Positions 36,001 through 47,530 of a stretch of 64,000 nucleotides of DNA are shown here, in pieces. Position 1 is the first letter of the stretch. Each line of letters begins with the position of its first letter. The stretch covers positions 4,712,001 to 4,776,000 of the forward strand of contig JAETXT010000002.1 of assembly GCA_019188255.1 (NCBI GenBank), read 5' to 3'. The DNA comes from Verticillium longisporum (Eukaryota > Ascomycota > Sordariomycetes > Glomerellales > Plectosphaerellaceae). A model generated the notes under the pieces. The model was not told the DNA's origin. It worked only from the letters and a program-made list of their open reading frames with translations, and did no database searches. A program made the translations under genes and the position numbers.

Positions 36001-36440
36001 TATTGCGGGCTGTCAGTGCGACCTCGATCTCCAAACGACTGGTCCCAACGATTGGACTAATAACCTTATCATCACCTTCTCTGCGTTCCTTCTAGTCTCC
36101 GGTTTTTGTTCCTCTGGTCAACTACCTTCCTCTGCCACCTGCATCCTTCCCCAGTTATCTACATACTTGTCACACACCCCAGAGCCTCAAGACAGCACAT
36201 TGATAGCACGTAACCGCCTCCCAAAGACACACCCAACAACCACAACGCCACCAGCCAGAACGCATCGCGACTCGCTGCTGCATTCACACCAAGGCACTCT
36301 CTCCATCAATGATCCCTTGAACTCTTCTCCAGTAAGAGTTGGTGCACCTGTCACCGCGGATAGGAGCCCTGCCGCCGCACACCGGACCACATACGGCCCA
36401 TCACTGCAGCTCATCACCAACCGTTTCCTCAAGCTGAGCG
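27075..36440. other. 9.4 kb gene desert upstream of the ORP1-like gene
   Basis: I find no recognisable protein, tRNA or transposon here. Open frames are short and on both strands. There is a GACAAG hexamer tandem repeat (32073-32108). The last 1.5 kb (about 34.9-36.4 kb) is pyrimidine-rich with few G runs, as in a long fungal 5' leader. Long upstream regions of this size often accompany regulatory genes, but that is inference. Confidence 0.5.
32073..32108. repeat. GACAAG hexamer tandem repeat
   Basis: Six tandem copies of GACAAG (one copy GACAGG) in noncoding DNA. Confidence 0.85.
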
Positions 36441-39400
36441 ATGGACGTTACGTCTCTCCTCAACCTGGCTGCAGCAAGACACCCTATCACCCGTACGCTT
36501 TCTTTGGAATCTACTTCGACTATTTCTACAACCGACGGATCGTCAGCGGCGCCCACTACCGTGCAAACGCCCTCCCCTGGGAAGACCACCTCTTCCAGGC
36601 GGACCAGCGACAACCACTTGTCTCGTCTGCGCACGCCATGGGATGCGGGCGGCTACTCTCTACCACTGACACTCGACACCAAGAAACTTTCTGTTCTCTC
36701 CAGAAAGCCCAGCATCTACAGCGTTTCTCCTACTGACCAGTCTGCGCCTCAAAACTTGTACGACACCGCCTCGGTCAATCATCATTCAAGGGCCAGCTCC
36801 TTGAGCTCTCTCGGGTTCGACATGGCACATTCGGTCAACGTGACTCCAATGACGAGCACGCACCCTGGGCGGTACGCTATTCCTCTTCCTTGCCCCAATT
36901 TGGTACAAGTAGCCTTCACGGAGATGACATGATTTGGGACATTTGACCGTTCACTGACACTGCTGCCGTATATGTAGGCAACCCAGTGTGAGCGAAGCCG
37001 ATTCGCAACTTACAGCGAGGTTAGTTTCCCGCTCGCCCCGAAACCAGCCGTGATATAACGGACCGTGTGACTGACTGTTGTCAAAGACCCAGATTCTCGC
37101 GCGACGACAGCATGCAAGGCGGAATGGGACTGCCCAACTCGCCGAGACATAAGTTTTCGGACAGTCACAGCAGCCTCTCTTCGTACACGTCTTCAACGAT
37201 GCATTCTGGGTCCCACTCTAGGATCTCATCAATGTCGACTGTCAGCGGCGGCGTGCAGCCCTTCAACTCGTTGCTGAACGATATGCCGTCGTTCGAGACC
37301 AAGCTGGGCGAAACCCAGCAAATGGACTCTGCGCCCCCATCGCTGGAGCTCCGATCTCAGTCCCCGAGAACCGCAACGTCGCCTTCGGCGCTGGAAGAGG
37401 GGGACAAAGATCCCAGAAGGCCATCCAGCCCATCGGACGCTATTCTGATCACTCGAGGAACAGGAAGCAGCCGGTCAAGCCCAACCGAAGACTTTAGGTA
37501 TGTGTCATTTTTTTTTCCCTTTCGTCTTTGCTGTTCATGGGCCTTGCTGCATGCTTTGAGTCGAAGTCGATAAGGTCAGAAGAACGTCAGGTTCACGCCA
37601 GCCGTTACCGTTACCAATTCCTCTTTCGCCAACATTTGACTGGTAAGCCTTAAAAGGGAGGAACCCAACACGGAAGGCACTCTTGACGTTCGCACATGTC
37701 AACCGCATTCACCTGGTCTGCCGTTCACCCGCCGACCTATTCTCTCACAAGTTGAGAATCCCAATCGAAATCGTCGGAGTTGGCACCCGCGGCCACAGAT
37801 GCGGTCTACTTCTTTTGACTTCACTCAACCGACGATATCAGCGACATTTTGATCAGATACGAAACCGCCATCAAACACGCGACGTTGCCCGCGGATACCA
37901 GCGCTCCTGCCTCTGCAACACCAAGCAGAACTGCGTCGCTTCCTCCAGTATCACAGCCGAATCCGCCACCAGGGTTCGGAGGTGCAATCACGGTTGGCGT
38001 CCTGCACAAGACGGAAACCACATGATCTATTGTCTCCCATTCATCACGCCCTACGCCTCGAACCTGCCCCCTTTCAGGACTTCACTTCGTGATTCAGCGT
38101 TCAGGCTCCCATTCATAGATAGAGAGCATCTGGTTTAGAACGTCGCGAGCAATGCTACTTAGATTGCTTCGGTAACACATTTCGCTAACAAACCTCTCAC
38201 CCCAGCCCACAACATATCACCAAACAAGATACAACCGGGTTCCTGAACCCTCCTCAAGATCAGCTACATACCCGATCACATAAGCGCACCGTCTCAGCCC
38301 CTGACTTTGCCGCTCTTTCAGCACCGTCTGGGTTTCAGCCTTTCCCACCTGTCTCTGAAGCTCCGGCCTTCGTACAACAGCAACAAGTCTACACAATGCC
38401 TTCTCAGACCCAACCCGCCGCAGGCAACCCAGCCGTGATTCCAGAGATCAAGTGCATGTACATCGAAAATTGTGACACAGGCTCGCAGCCTCGCAAGGCC
38501 ATTTCTCACATCTTTGGCCGCAACAAGCTCTGCACGCGCATGATTCCTCCTCACGTCTGGGTTCACTATTGCCGAAAGCATTATCAGCGCAGCCGCTATC
38601 GCAACGGTCATGAGTACGCCAAGCTCCAGATCGATCTTGTCGAGCAGCAGATCGAGCGTGTTCAAGAGTGATGCGACGCCAAGACGCGTGCCGGTACCTC
38701 CGGGGGGGTTACCAGCTGGTCTCTTGCCATTCGCAAGCGAGAGCAGAAGCGTCTTGACGACAAGCAAGAGTCGAGGAAGCGATCGTATCAGGACGAGTCT
38801 GAAGATGAGGCTGCCGACGGCGCCGTGATGAACGGCACCGCCGTACCGCAGTGGCTGCTCGACCGTTGTGGCAACAACTACAGTACTGAGACCATCATGA
38901 GTGTTGTCCAACAACTCAAGTCGGAGATTCATGGCAACCACTTGAGTCAGATCCCGGATATCGAGATCCTGCCTGCCATCAGCAGCGATGGCAACGAGGA
39001 CAAGCCCAAGGCTCAACTCAAGCGCAAGACAAGCGGCGGCAATGGACACAAACGATCCCAATCCATGGGTGTGGCTCTTCGTCACGATATTCATCCTCCT
39101 CCCGCCATGACCCGGCGCATCAGCCAGCCACTCGGTCATTGGGAGGCGGACATGTTTGAGAACCCTGTCGAGAAACGGCAGCGACTTGCGCAGATGGATG
39201 TCGGTTACTTTGCCGAACGTCACAACATGGTGGGTGTCCCTCGCGCTGCTGAACGCACCGTGCCCAACGTGCGTCGCATGCAGGTAGCTCATCGACCGGC
39301 CTTTGGCAACATTCGTGAAAACTACCCCGAGGAGGAATATTACCCAGCTGGGCAGCAGGCCTTTGGCTCTCCGTACATGTATGGCGCTGGTGGCCAGGTC

Positions 39401-40099
39401 GTCACCACGTCAGGGGGTCCCGCTGGCGGTCCTCTTCCCGCGCCCACCCCGCAACGGCGGCCCAGCCAGTCGATGGCTTCACACCTCGAAGCCAACAGCT
39501 CGATGGCCGGCTACCAAGATCCGCGCCGCCCTATTCACCAGCGCTCTCACAGCGAAGTTGGCGCGTTCTACACCGGGTCGTCCAATGCCTATCGCCCAGC
39601 TTCCTCCTCGGAGTACCCAGCTCCCGGTTACGGCTACGGTCCTGGTCCGGACTATGACGCCTCGTACAACCAGGGCTTTTCTCGTCGTGAGGAAGACGAC
39701 ATGTTCATCGCCGGACAGCCTGTTAACCAAGGTGCTCCCATGGGTCAGCAGCCGCCGGCGAGCAATTACTACCAGGACGCCACTGTTCATCGGCAGTATG
39801 GCTATGACACCTCGCCTTACCAGTCGGGCATGAACGCCACCGCACGCATGGCAGCGCCGCCCGCCACTAAGCATGGCCGTCACCAGAGCAGCCCCAACGT
39901 TGTGCGTGGCATGCAGCAGCATCGCGGTGCCCCGAGCCACGGGTATGCACCTCTGCCAAACATGCCTGCGCGCTTCGAGCAGCCCTACGAGCAGCAACAC
40001 ATGGACCAGTCAAGGGTCTCCTACGGCGCGCCCGCAGTCCATCGGCGTCCAACCATGGAGGACGAGTCGACAAGAGATGCTTACGGTGTTCATCAGTAG
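36441..40099 (+). CDS. ORP1-like fungal protein, reading frame interrupted
   Basis: Similar to a conserved Sordariomycete family usually named ORP1-like, whose biochemical role I do not know. The N-terminal exon begins MDVTSLLNLAAARHP and contains RTPWDAGGYSLPLTLDTKK. Exons at about 36978-37019 and 37088-37497 hold SPRHKFSDSHSSLSSYTSS and SPSDAILITRGTGSSRSS. The conserved core is at 38390-38670: CMYIENCDTGSQPRKAISH, FGRNKLCTRMIPPHVW, HYCRKHYQRSRYRN. After RVQE a TGA (38669-38671) stands where the family has tryptophan. The same frame then continues (AGTSGGVTSWSLAIRKRE) through KRSYQDESEDE and 424 further residues to 40099. Between 37.6 and 38.2 kb the coding-like frame has further in-frame TGA/TAG codons and at least one shift, and I could not find introns that remove them all. 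It may be a decaying gene or a poor consensus. The 38825-40099 part alone is open from an internal ATG. Confidence 0.7.
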
Positions 40100-40836
40100 C
40101 CTCCTCGTCCACGACGACGTCCCCTGGCGTCAGTTCGCGGTGTGCTTGCAGGGGAAAGGAACCCTAAGAGGAAGGATTGGGGTGCAACATGGGAATGAGC
40201 ACGCCCTGGTATCGGCGTGATCAAATAGAGGCGACTTCAGCATGAGCTGCGCGCCAGCTCCAGGGCTTATTATTTTCTACTCACTGGGAACTTGCGTGGA
40301 ACGCGGTACGGAGTGGAGTGGCTCCTCATGACGACGAACGATGACAGGCATGGCACTAGCGAAAGGGCCGGCGATTGGGGCCACACAGGACTCAAGCCCT
40401 TCCTTCTTTTTTTTCCTCATTTCGTTTCTTAATTTGCGTTTGCGTGTTTCGTTCAGGCAACCGGAGTTGGACCCAAGGTGGACGGCGGGCCGGACATGGA
40501 TCGGGGGGCGGTGGGTAGGATCATGGGCGACCAGGCGAGCGGAGGAGATACAGAGGAAGGAAGTTGACTGAGGTGACGCAAGGAAAGCCTGGCCTTGTAC
40601 ACCGAGGGATTCATTGATCTTTTTTCTCTGGTTGCGCATTGCGATCATTTTGGTACTCGTTGCGACCTCGGTCGCCCTTTTCTATGTATGTCGGTCATTC
40701 TAGCACAAAAGGCTTCGCCAGCCACCCTCACTCTCACTCTCACATCGCCGAGACAGAGAGGACGGTGTTATTCACAATATGCTTTTCCATTCGCCCTGCC
40801 CTGTGCTCTCCCGAGTGACCGTGGTGCCTCCCAGTC
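40100..40836. other. Convergent 3' intergenic spacer
   Basis: About 740 bp between convergent gene ends, with no supported gene. Confidence 0.6.
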
Positions 40837-41553
40837 CTACTGTGACGACTCCCTGATCATGACGGCGCCGCCCGTCCAGTCGGCGAGTCTGCCCTCGTTG
40901 GCCCTGTCAATCTCCCGGAAGCCAAAGCGGTCGTAAAAGGGCTCGACGCCCTCGAGCCCGATGAGCCAACAGGCCGCCCCCTCCGGATCGACGATGCGGC
41001 TCAGCGCATCCCTCACAAGCCAGCTGCCGGCACCCTGGCCCTGGACGGCCGGGTCTACGGCCAGCGTCGACAGGTACCAGGCGTCCCGCCGTCTCGGGGG
41101 CCGCGGATCGGCCGCGACGAGACGCGCCTCGACGCGGTCGTGCATCGCGGCAAAGGCGTTGCCGTCAACGACACGGACGGAGCGGCAGGGCCAGAGCCAG
41201 GTGGCGACGGCGCGGGCGGCGTGCACGGGCGGGGCGAGCCAGAAGCGCAGCGTCGCGGGGCCCTCGTGGGCGGCGCGGGCGGCGGCGTCAGCAGCGCGCC
41301 AGGGGCGTCGGAACCAGGCGAACGCCACGGGGCTGTCCGTCTCGGCGTCGACGGCGACGCGGAGGATCTGCTGCTCGGGGCCCCAGAAGCGGGCTTCGAA
41401 GAAGCGCCGGTAGTAGAGGTGGGGGTGGGAGGGGTACTGGGCGGCGTAGGGGTGGGTTCTCGCGATGAGGGGCTCTGACGCGAAGGCGGCGAGGAAGATG
41501 GTCGTAATGGCGGCTAGGTCGGCTGCCGTGCCATCGCGGAAGAGGAGGGGCAT
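40837..41553 (-). CDS. GNAT family N-acetyltransferase
   Basis: Intronless, 238 aa from the ATG at 41553. The frame stays open for another 162 nt upstream, but the family N-terminus (MPLLFRDGTAADLAAITTIF) begins here. GNAT motif A is seen in LAVDPAVQGQGAGSWLVRDA, with the QGQGAG acetyl-CoA pyrophosphate-binding loop. Motif B follows as CWLIGLEGVEPFYDRFGF. This would acetylate a primary amine using acetyl-CoA, but the substrate cannot be inferred. Extremely GC-rich (alanine and arginine abundant). Confidence 0.85.
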   Translation of the reverse strand: MPLLFRDGTAADLAAITTIFLAAFASEPLIARTHPYAAQYPSHPHLYYRRFFEARFWGPEQQILRVAVDAETDSPVAFAWFRRPWRAADAAARAAHEGPATLRFWLAPPVHAARAVATWLWPCRSVRVVDGNAFAAMHDRVEARLVAADPRPPRRRDAWYLSTLAVDPAVQGQGAGSWLVRDALSRIVDPEGAACWLIGLEGVEPFYDRFGFREIDRANEGRLADWTGGAVMIRESSQ

Positions 41554-42472
41554 GTTGCGTAGGGGGCGGCGCCTCCTTGTGCCTAACGGGCTATCGAGCC
41601 TGGGGGTTGGTGGATGCTGCGGGTTTCTCGGTGCCTCGTACGAATTCCGGGGCTCGCGATGATGCGCACTGACGGGTGTATCTCTCGTGGCATGGCCGAC
41701 GACGATGGGCAACAACAGATGGGGGCTTGTGTTGACGTTGATGGACCAGACGATCCGCCTCCCGGCAATGAGTCAACGGCGGCCGGGCCGGCATGTCTGG
41801 GCACCGAGGCTGCATGAACCCCGCGGCCGAGGGCGGCACATCACGCCAGTCACGCCAGAGCGGTCTGGGGTTGGGTCGGGCTGCTCGAAGAGGAAGGTGG
41901 ATGTGTCCGCATCCGATGTTGCATCCGGCGTCTGTTGGAGTCTTCAGATCGGTCATTCGAATGACACCGGATGCAACACGGCTGGAGACCCAGAGCACTC
42001 ACTCTCTTGGTCCTGGCTGTCAGAGGGTAATAAGATTGTGTTCCTGCTAAGATGCAATGATCACGGGTCTTCGGGAAGGGTCAGTCTAATGGTGGTGGTC
42101 GCGTTGGAAGTCCAGATTACGCTGAGAGGGCGTGCTAGGCACTACAAGGTAACGTACCTCAGTTGACAACACCGTCAGGAGTTTGCACGAACGGTCACGG
42201 AACAGGGAGCCCAGTTCAAGAGTCTAGCTACTGGCATAAATCTGAAACTGTGTCGTAAGAAACGGGAAGCTGAAAACAAGCATAAAAGTGCAACCTGAAG
42301 GCGCTCCAGGCGTACATCAAGATCATGAAGCAATCCAACCAACACCCACATGCGTGCCTCGTTTTTGACATCTGGCAAAGGATCCTTCATATAAAAGTAC
42401 ATCTCAGACTTTCCCATGCGTAACCGACTCAGAAACAAAAGCATCATCGACAATCGGTGTCAATGCAAAAAG
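41554..42472. other. Intergenic region
   Basis: No gene recognised. A short inverted repeat (TTGCATCCGG near 41919 and CCGGATGCAA near 41968) could form a hairpin but lies in otherwise unremarkable DNA. Confidence 0.5.
42467..42471 (-). terminator. RNA polymerase III terminator of tRNA-Val
   Basis: Five consecutive T on the transcribed strand immediately downstream of the tRNA 3' end. Confidence 0.85.
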
Positions 42473-42547
42473 TGATTCAGGGGAGGCTCGAACTCCCGAC
42501 CTTCAGTGTGTTAGACTGACGTGATAAACCAACTACACCACCGAACC
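42473..42547 (-). tRNA. tRNA-Val (anticodon AAC)
   Basis: Intronless 75 nt cloverleaf on the minus strand. The acceptor strand GGTTCGG pairs with CTGAATC (two G-U pairs). The D arm is GTG/CAC. The anticodon stem TCAGT/ACTGA holds the loop CTAACAC, giving anticodon AAC. The T arm is GGGAG-TTCGAGC-CTCCC and the discriminator is A. A run of five T follows one base after the discriminator. Confidence 0.94.
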
Positions 42548-43403
42548 CGGTTGGTAGAACGGAAATCATTGTAGTATCATGAATCGAACACTCCCCACTT
42601 CCTCAGAGGTCTAGCAAGAGCCCACCACGGTCTCGAACACTGGGGTGTGGCCAGGGGGGGGCTCCCATCGATCATCGACGATTCCCAGCAGTCGCAAAAT
42701 CCTGCTTTCGAACCCAGGTCCAGGCCCCCTCCCCGTCGTGCTTCCGCCGCGATCCAAATTTGGGAACCGCGACGTGGCGCCAGTCGAGATTGCACAGCGC
42801 CCGCGACGTTTCCAAGGAAGGAGGCCAGCCATCGTGCAGGTTTTTTGGCCTCTCCGGGCATGGCAAAGCAGGTTGCTGGGCTTGGGAAGGAATGTAGAGG
42901 AAGCACCCCCGAAATCGTCACATGTCAATTAATCGCCAGGGGTGTGTGGGGGGAAAACATGCCGAGCAGTTGGCTTTTTCAGTGTCTGATCGAGCAGAGA
43001 CACGCTGACGCAGGCTGTTTGTGAGACAGGTCTGGCTCGACGATCCACTGCGAAGGGAGAAAGCGAACATGGTTTCATGGGCGATTTGTTTGCCATGAGG
43101 GTTTGGAGGCAATTGTTGAATTAGTCCTCGGTCATGAGAATGGCTCGCGGCATAGCCATCTGGGGGCCGCTCGCTTCCCTTTCCCACGCTCCCGTGCTGC
43201 CCTGTCGTGTGGCAGTGGTGATACAAGCGCAATCCTGTTGCAGGAGGATATCTAACAAAAGAAAATGAAAACAAAGATGCACAAAAAATCACAACGCTAG
43301 ACTCATTCCCCAGACGCCTGACAGACCACCCGTCGCTCGTCGTTCCGTCGGCTGCTCATCTGCCCATTGCTCCTCATCTACCGTGTCACATTTGCGCTCA
43401 TGT
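42548..43403. other. Intergenic region
   Basis: No gene recognised between the tRNA and the SPX-protein gene end. A TTTCGAACCC near 42710 resembles a B box but lacks tRNA arms. Confidence 0.5.
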
Positions 43404-44880
43404 CTAGTTGTCGACGACGAGAATGAGCAGCATCCCGTTGAGGGCGCACGCCGCCAGGAAGCTCGTCAGCACGGCTGCCCTGTATGCCACGCTCAATCTG
43501 TCGCGGCGGTAGAGCATCATGCCGATCCCGAGACAGGCGCAGAAGAGACTTGTCACCGATCCGACCGTGACGCCTGCATCCACCTCGGCCCGCAGCTTGT
43601 GCCGTCCTGTGACGATGAGGATGCTGGCCACAGCGAGAAGCACAAAGGACGCAGCAAAGGATCCAATCGTGGCCCAGCCGAGGGTGGCCTCGCGGTATCG
43701 CTCGAGCTGCTGGTCGGCAATACTTGGCAGTGCCGCGTAGTAGCCCGCGTATCCTGACGCGGGAAAGTTCTCCTCGGAGCTTGCGTATTCTATATCCTCG
43801 TCCGTTTCGGCGCCAAAGGGGGAGATGCCACCGTAGCCCGGGCCTATGCGGTTGCCGCCCGGCGACAGGAGGGACTGGCGAGATGCATCCGTGTCGGCGT
43901 GTCCGCGAGAGAACCATGACGTGGCGAGCGCAAGTGGTCGCCGAATGATGGAACGCATGGCATCGAGGCCAGGAAAGCTGGCGTTGGGGTCGATGTAAAT
44001 GGCATACTCGCCCCCCTGGTCGTTGCCCTCGGCGTCGCTGCCGTAGTCATACTCGTTCCAGTAGTGCGTCTGCGGCGGTGGTAGGGGATCGAAGCGCTGC
44101 GCTGTCGTCTTGGCGGGTCGGCTTGGTGAAGGCGAGGTGGCGTTCGTCGAAGGCGAACTGGGCTCGCTGAGTTGAGGTGTAGCGGTGCGGAGGTGGTGCT
44201 GGATTTGCTCGTATCGGCTCTGCAGGTAGATCAAGTCGCGGCGGGTGAAGCTCTTGGGATGCGAGAGGACCTCCTCGCGGAATCGTACGCTGAGCGTCGG
44301 CGAGCCGGACCACTTCTTGTACTTTTTGAGGATCTTCCGGAACGCCGTGACCTGGGCATTGATGAATCGTGGTAGGGCGAGGATGTCTTCCTCGCACCGG
44401 AGCAGATCGCGCTCGTATCGGGAGAATTTGCGTTGGCGCTTGAGACTGATACCGGCGGCTCCTTCGAGGTCGCAGCGGGCGATGAGGCGGTTGATCTGGA
44501 CCGAGATGGATTCGAGGCGCCTCAAGATCTCGTCGGCTTTGCTGTTGACGAAAAGATCGACACGATCGTGTTGGCTGCGGAGTTCGCCGAACAGGCGCTC
44601 TTCAAACCTGTGCAAGTTGGAGTCGACATGGCCGGGGATGGCGACAGCCGTGGCCTGATCACGGCGCGTGTTGACCTTGATTTCATGCTTCAACGCATTG
44701 TAGTCGATATTGTCTACGAGAAAGCAAGAGTCAGCGTCGAGCATTCATGGAAAGCAAGTGTCCGGTCACGGCTCGCTGGCGGGCTGGTTTGGGGGTCCAA
44801 GGAGCTAGGAAGAATGAGGGCCACCTACGAAGGCTCCATTCCGGGACTGATTGTTGTTCAAGCCGATCGCCGTACTTCAT
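43404..44880 (-). CDS. SPX-domain membrane protein (Vtc5/YDR089W-like)
   Basis: Two exons (44829-44880 and 43404-44713), 1362 nt, 453 aa. Exon 1 gives the SPX start MKYGDRLEQQSVPEWSL, and splicing completes HNIDYNALKHEIK. The rest of the SPX domain runs to about residue 200, with basic helices GISLKRQRKFSRYERDL and FRKILKKYKKWSG that form the inositol-pyrophosphate pocket in this family. A Ser/Pro-rich linker of about 140 residues leads to three C-terminal membrane helices (ATIGSFAASFVLLAVASILI, GSVTSLFCACLGIGMMLY, AAVLTSFLAACALNGMLLIL). This is the SPX-plus-DUF202-like layout of yeast Vtc5, an activator of the vacuolar polyphosphate polymerase. There is no catalytic VTC tunnel domain between them. 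A role in phosphate storage or sensing is inferred. Confidence 0.85.
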
Positions 44881-47530
44881 GTTCGAGTGTGAGGTGCCCG
44901 CTGGCGGGACTGTCCTCGGTCAACAGAGTCTCTGGGTGGTTTTCGTCGTAGCAAAGGGTGGGTGTCGGCGGACTCGTCGGGTACGTGGGTTTCAGATAAG
45001 AGGTGGGTCACGGCCCAGCGAGACGAGGATGCGCAGGTGAGATGCCGTCTACCTAGGCAGTCGAGCGAGCAAGGTAGCGAAGCGGTTTGCGAGAAAGATT
45101 GGAAGTTGGTAGCAATTACGAGGCAGATGTCGAGATTGTGGGCGTACTGTCGTTTTCGATTGCGACTTGAGTTTGGCCCTGTGCGAAGGTCCGGCCGGGT
45201 ACGGTCAATGTCAAACGAGGAGCCGAGAACAGGCAGGTGGGTAGTGGTGGGCGCAAGTGAGCGGCGATATGACGCAAGAGGGATGTCGGATATCGCCTGT
45301 GGTTGCAAGCGATTGAGACGTGCGACGAAGCAATTGGTGAGGGAACGACGTTGGTGTGGTTATACAGGCTCGGGGTTGCTATGTACACGATGTTGTGGTA
45401 GGTACGAGCAAGATGGGAAAAAAAGGCAGAGAAGGGAAATCGGAAGGGTTGTTCAACCAAGGTACTGCTCAAGAACGATGGCCATGATAAGTTTGGACAG
45501 CGGATCGACGGGCACTGGCTAGCGAGGTGGATGAGCAGGTTGTCGGGGGGGGCCTGGGGATTGGAGGAGTGCTACATGTAGAGCCCAGAACATGGGAGGG
45601 GGGGCCCTACAAGGAGGGAAGGGGGGCCTGTATCCTGGCGAAAACCCACTGAAGGGAGGGGCTATGCAGGCTGTTAGCGGGCGGCGGGCCAACCTGCAGA
45701 GAACGTGGGCCCGCGACTGCGCCGAGCAGCGCTCCAGGAGGTCCCCTAGGCGATATCCACTACACTGGTGGTTGGTCGTGGTTAGGCTGTCCTACCTACC
45801 TGTTCAGAGGCCCCCCACCCATCCACAATAGTCAGCTCACTAAATCACAGGTAGCGAGGCGTCTACCACGATCGAATGAAGACTCTGTCTGAAATTTTCC
45901 CTTTCACCCCTCTGCCTCTTTCCTGAAAGCCGACGGCGGAGTCGGCCTCAATCGAGAGCCTCGAATCGGAGGATCCCCTTCCTTCCATCCTCAGTGTACA
46001 CCTCGTCACTCTTGGGGAAGGGGGTTTTTTTTTTCCCTTTCGTTGAGTTGCATCGCTCCGATCACGAACCCCGAGTACGACTGAGTCAGACCAGATCTCT
46101 GGTGGAAACCTCCCAAGTTCCATTGCGGCATCAGACATGACGACCGACTCAGATTTGCGTACCAATAACCTGTCCAGTCAGCTTGTATGCAGTGTAGTGC
46201 AGTGTAACCACCCCCAGGCCCGCTTGGCGCTCTCTCTCTCTCTCTCTCTCTCTTTCTTGTCGCGACATTCCACATCGAGATGAGGCCGACGACGATACTC
46301 GCCTTCATGGGCGATGGCGGAGCCGAGAACGACGCGGTATGCAGGTCAATCTAGACGCCTGGACATGAAGCCAAGGCTCACGCCACGCGCGCCGAACAGG
46401 GCCGCCGCGGCAACTCGGCTTGATCCTGACCCTGCAGCGACTTGCAGCGCCGCACACCTTCAGCTTGGCCCGATCATCTCTTGCAGAATCCCCAGTGGCC
46501 GAGATGATTGGTTCGGCAGCATTCTTCCTCTTATTTTCCTGCGTCCCCTGCACGACGCAGTACCCCGGTGGCACAGCCCCTCCTTCGCTTTCGTATGCCC
46601 CATCTGCCGTTGCCTTATCGGCCCAGCAGTACCAAGTACAGGAAAAGCACCCTGGGACCTGGAAGCAGCCGAGCCGTCGAGGCCACTACGGGTTGACTTT
46701 CGGCTAGCGAGCCACCAGGCACCTGCCGCTGTCTTTTGACTTTGACACCTAGCGAGAGAGGTGCCGACATTGGTCTCTTCTTTCGATCGATGTCTTTCGG
46801 GGGTACCTTAAGAGAAAAGGCGTCGCAGCAAAACGGAAACAAATGCGCGAAACAACTCAGCCACGCGCTGATATGACGATCATAAACTCCACGGCCGCAC
46901 ATGATCTCTTTCCTGCCTGGGATTGGCGCTGGAGCGACGCCGACGTCGTATCGCGCGTCGACTCAGGTGTGAGACTTGCAGTGCACGTTACAGATTCGTT
47001 TAGAGATGGCCGCGCGCCAGAGAGAGAGAGAGAGATACCTGAGTGCAGGATTGCTAGCGTTCTGGCCACTTGAGGCGCCGTGGGTCGACTCAGACCCAGC
47101 CTGTCAGTCTCGTTTGTCAGTCATCCTCTGCACGACGAGACAGACTCACCTCGCCCGAATTAGGCCTGGCTGGCCTCGCATTAGTGTGCTCTGCTCTGTA
47201 TCCATCAACCGCTCCCGTTGGCCCTGAACTCAGGCTCAAAGCATCAAGTGGAGTGTGCTAGAGACAAGGCCCGCTTTGTCAACTCTCCAAGTGCGAGCCC
47301 CGTCGCACCCTGGCCGTCTCCCCGACGCAGCATCATCTCAGACAGGCGTGGATGGACGAAACTGGCTGACTGGCGGACGGCTTGACCAGACGCGCCGCAT
47401 GAGATAGCCGTCGTTACCTCTAGACTGCACGTCCCAAACACTGGGCAGCTGGTCATCAGAACCCCTGCAACCGAACGGCCCATAGAAAGCTTTTCCTCTC
47501 GCCAGTCGCAATCTACGGGTCCTTGTCGTC
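44881..47530. other. Intergenic region between divergent genes
   Basis: 2.65 kb with no supported gene. It includes a CT microsatellite (46230-46253), a GA run near 47023-47034 and several G runs near 45545-45660. It should hold the promoters of the SPX protein (-) and the kinase-like gene (+). Confidence 0.5.
46230..46253. repeat. CT microsatellite
   Basis: An uninterrupted CT dinucleotide run of about 24 bases. Confidence 0.9.

Noticed and set aside
42690..42730. B-box-like TTCGAACCC as a possible second tRNA
   Set aside because: No T-stem pairing, no anticodon or acceptor arms nearby.
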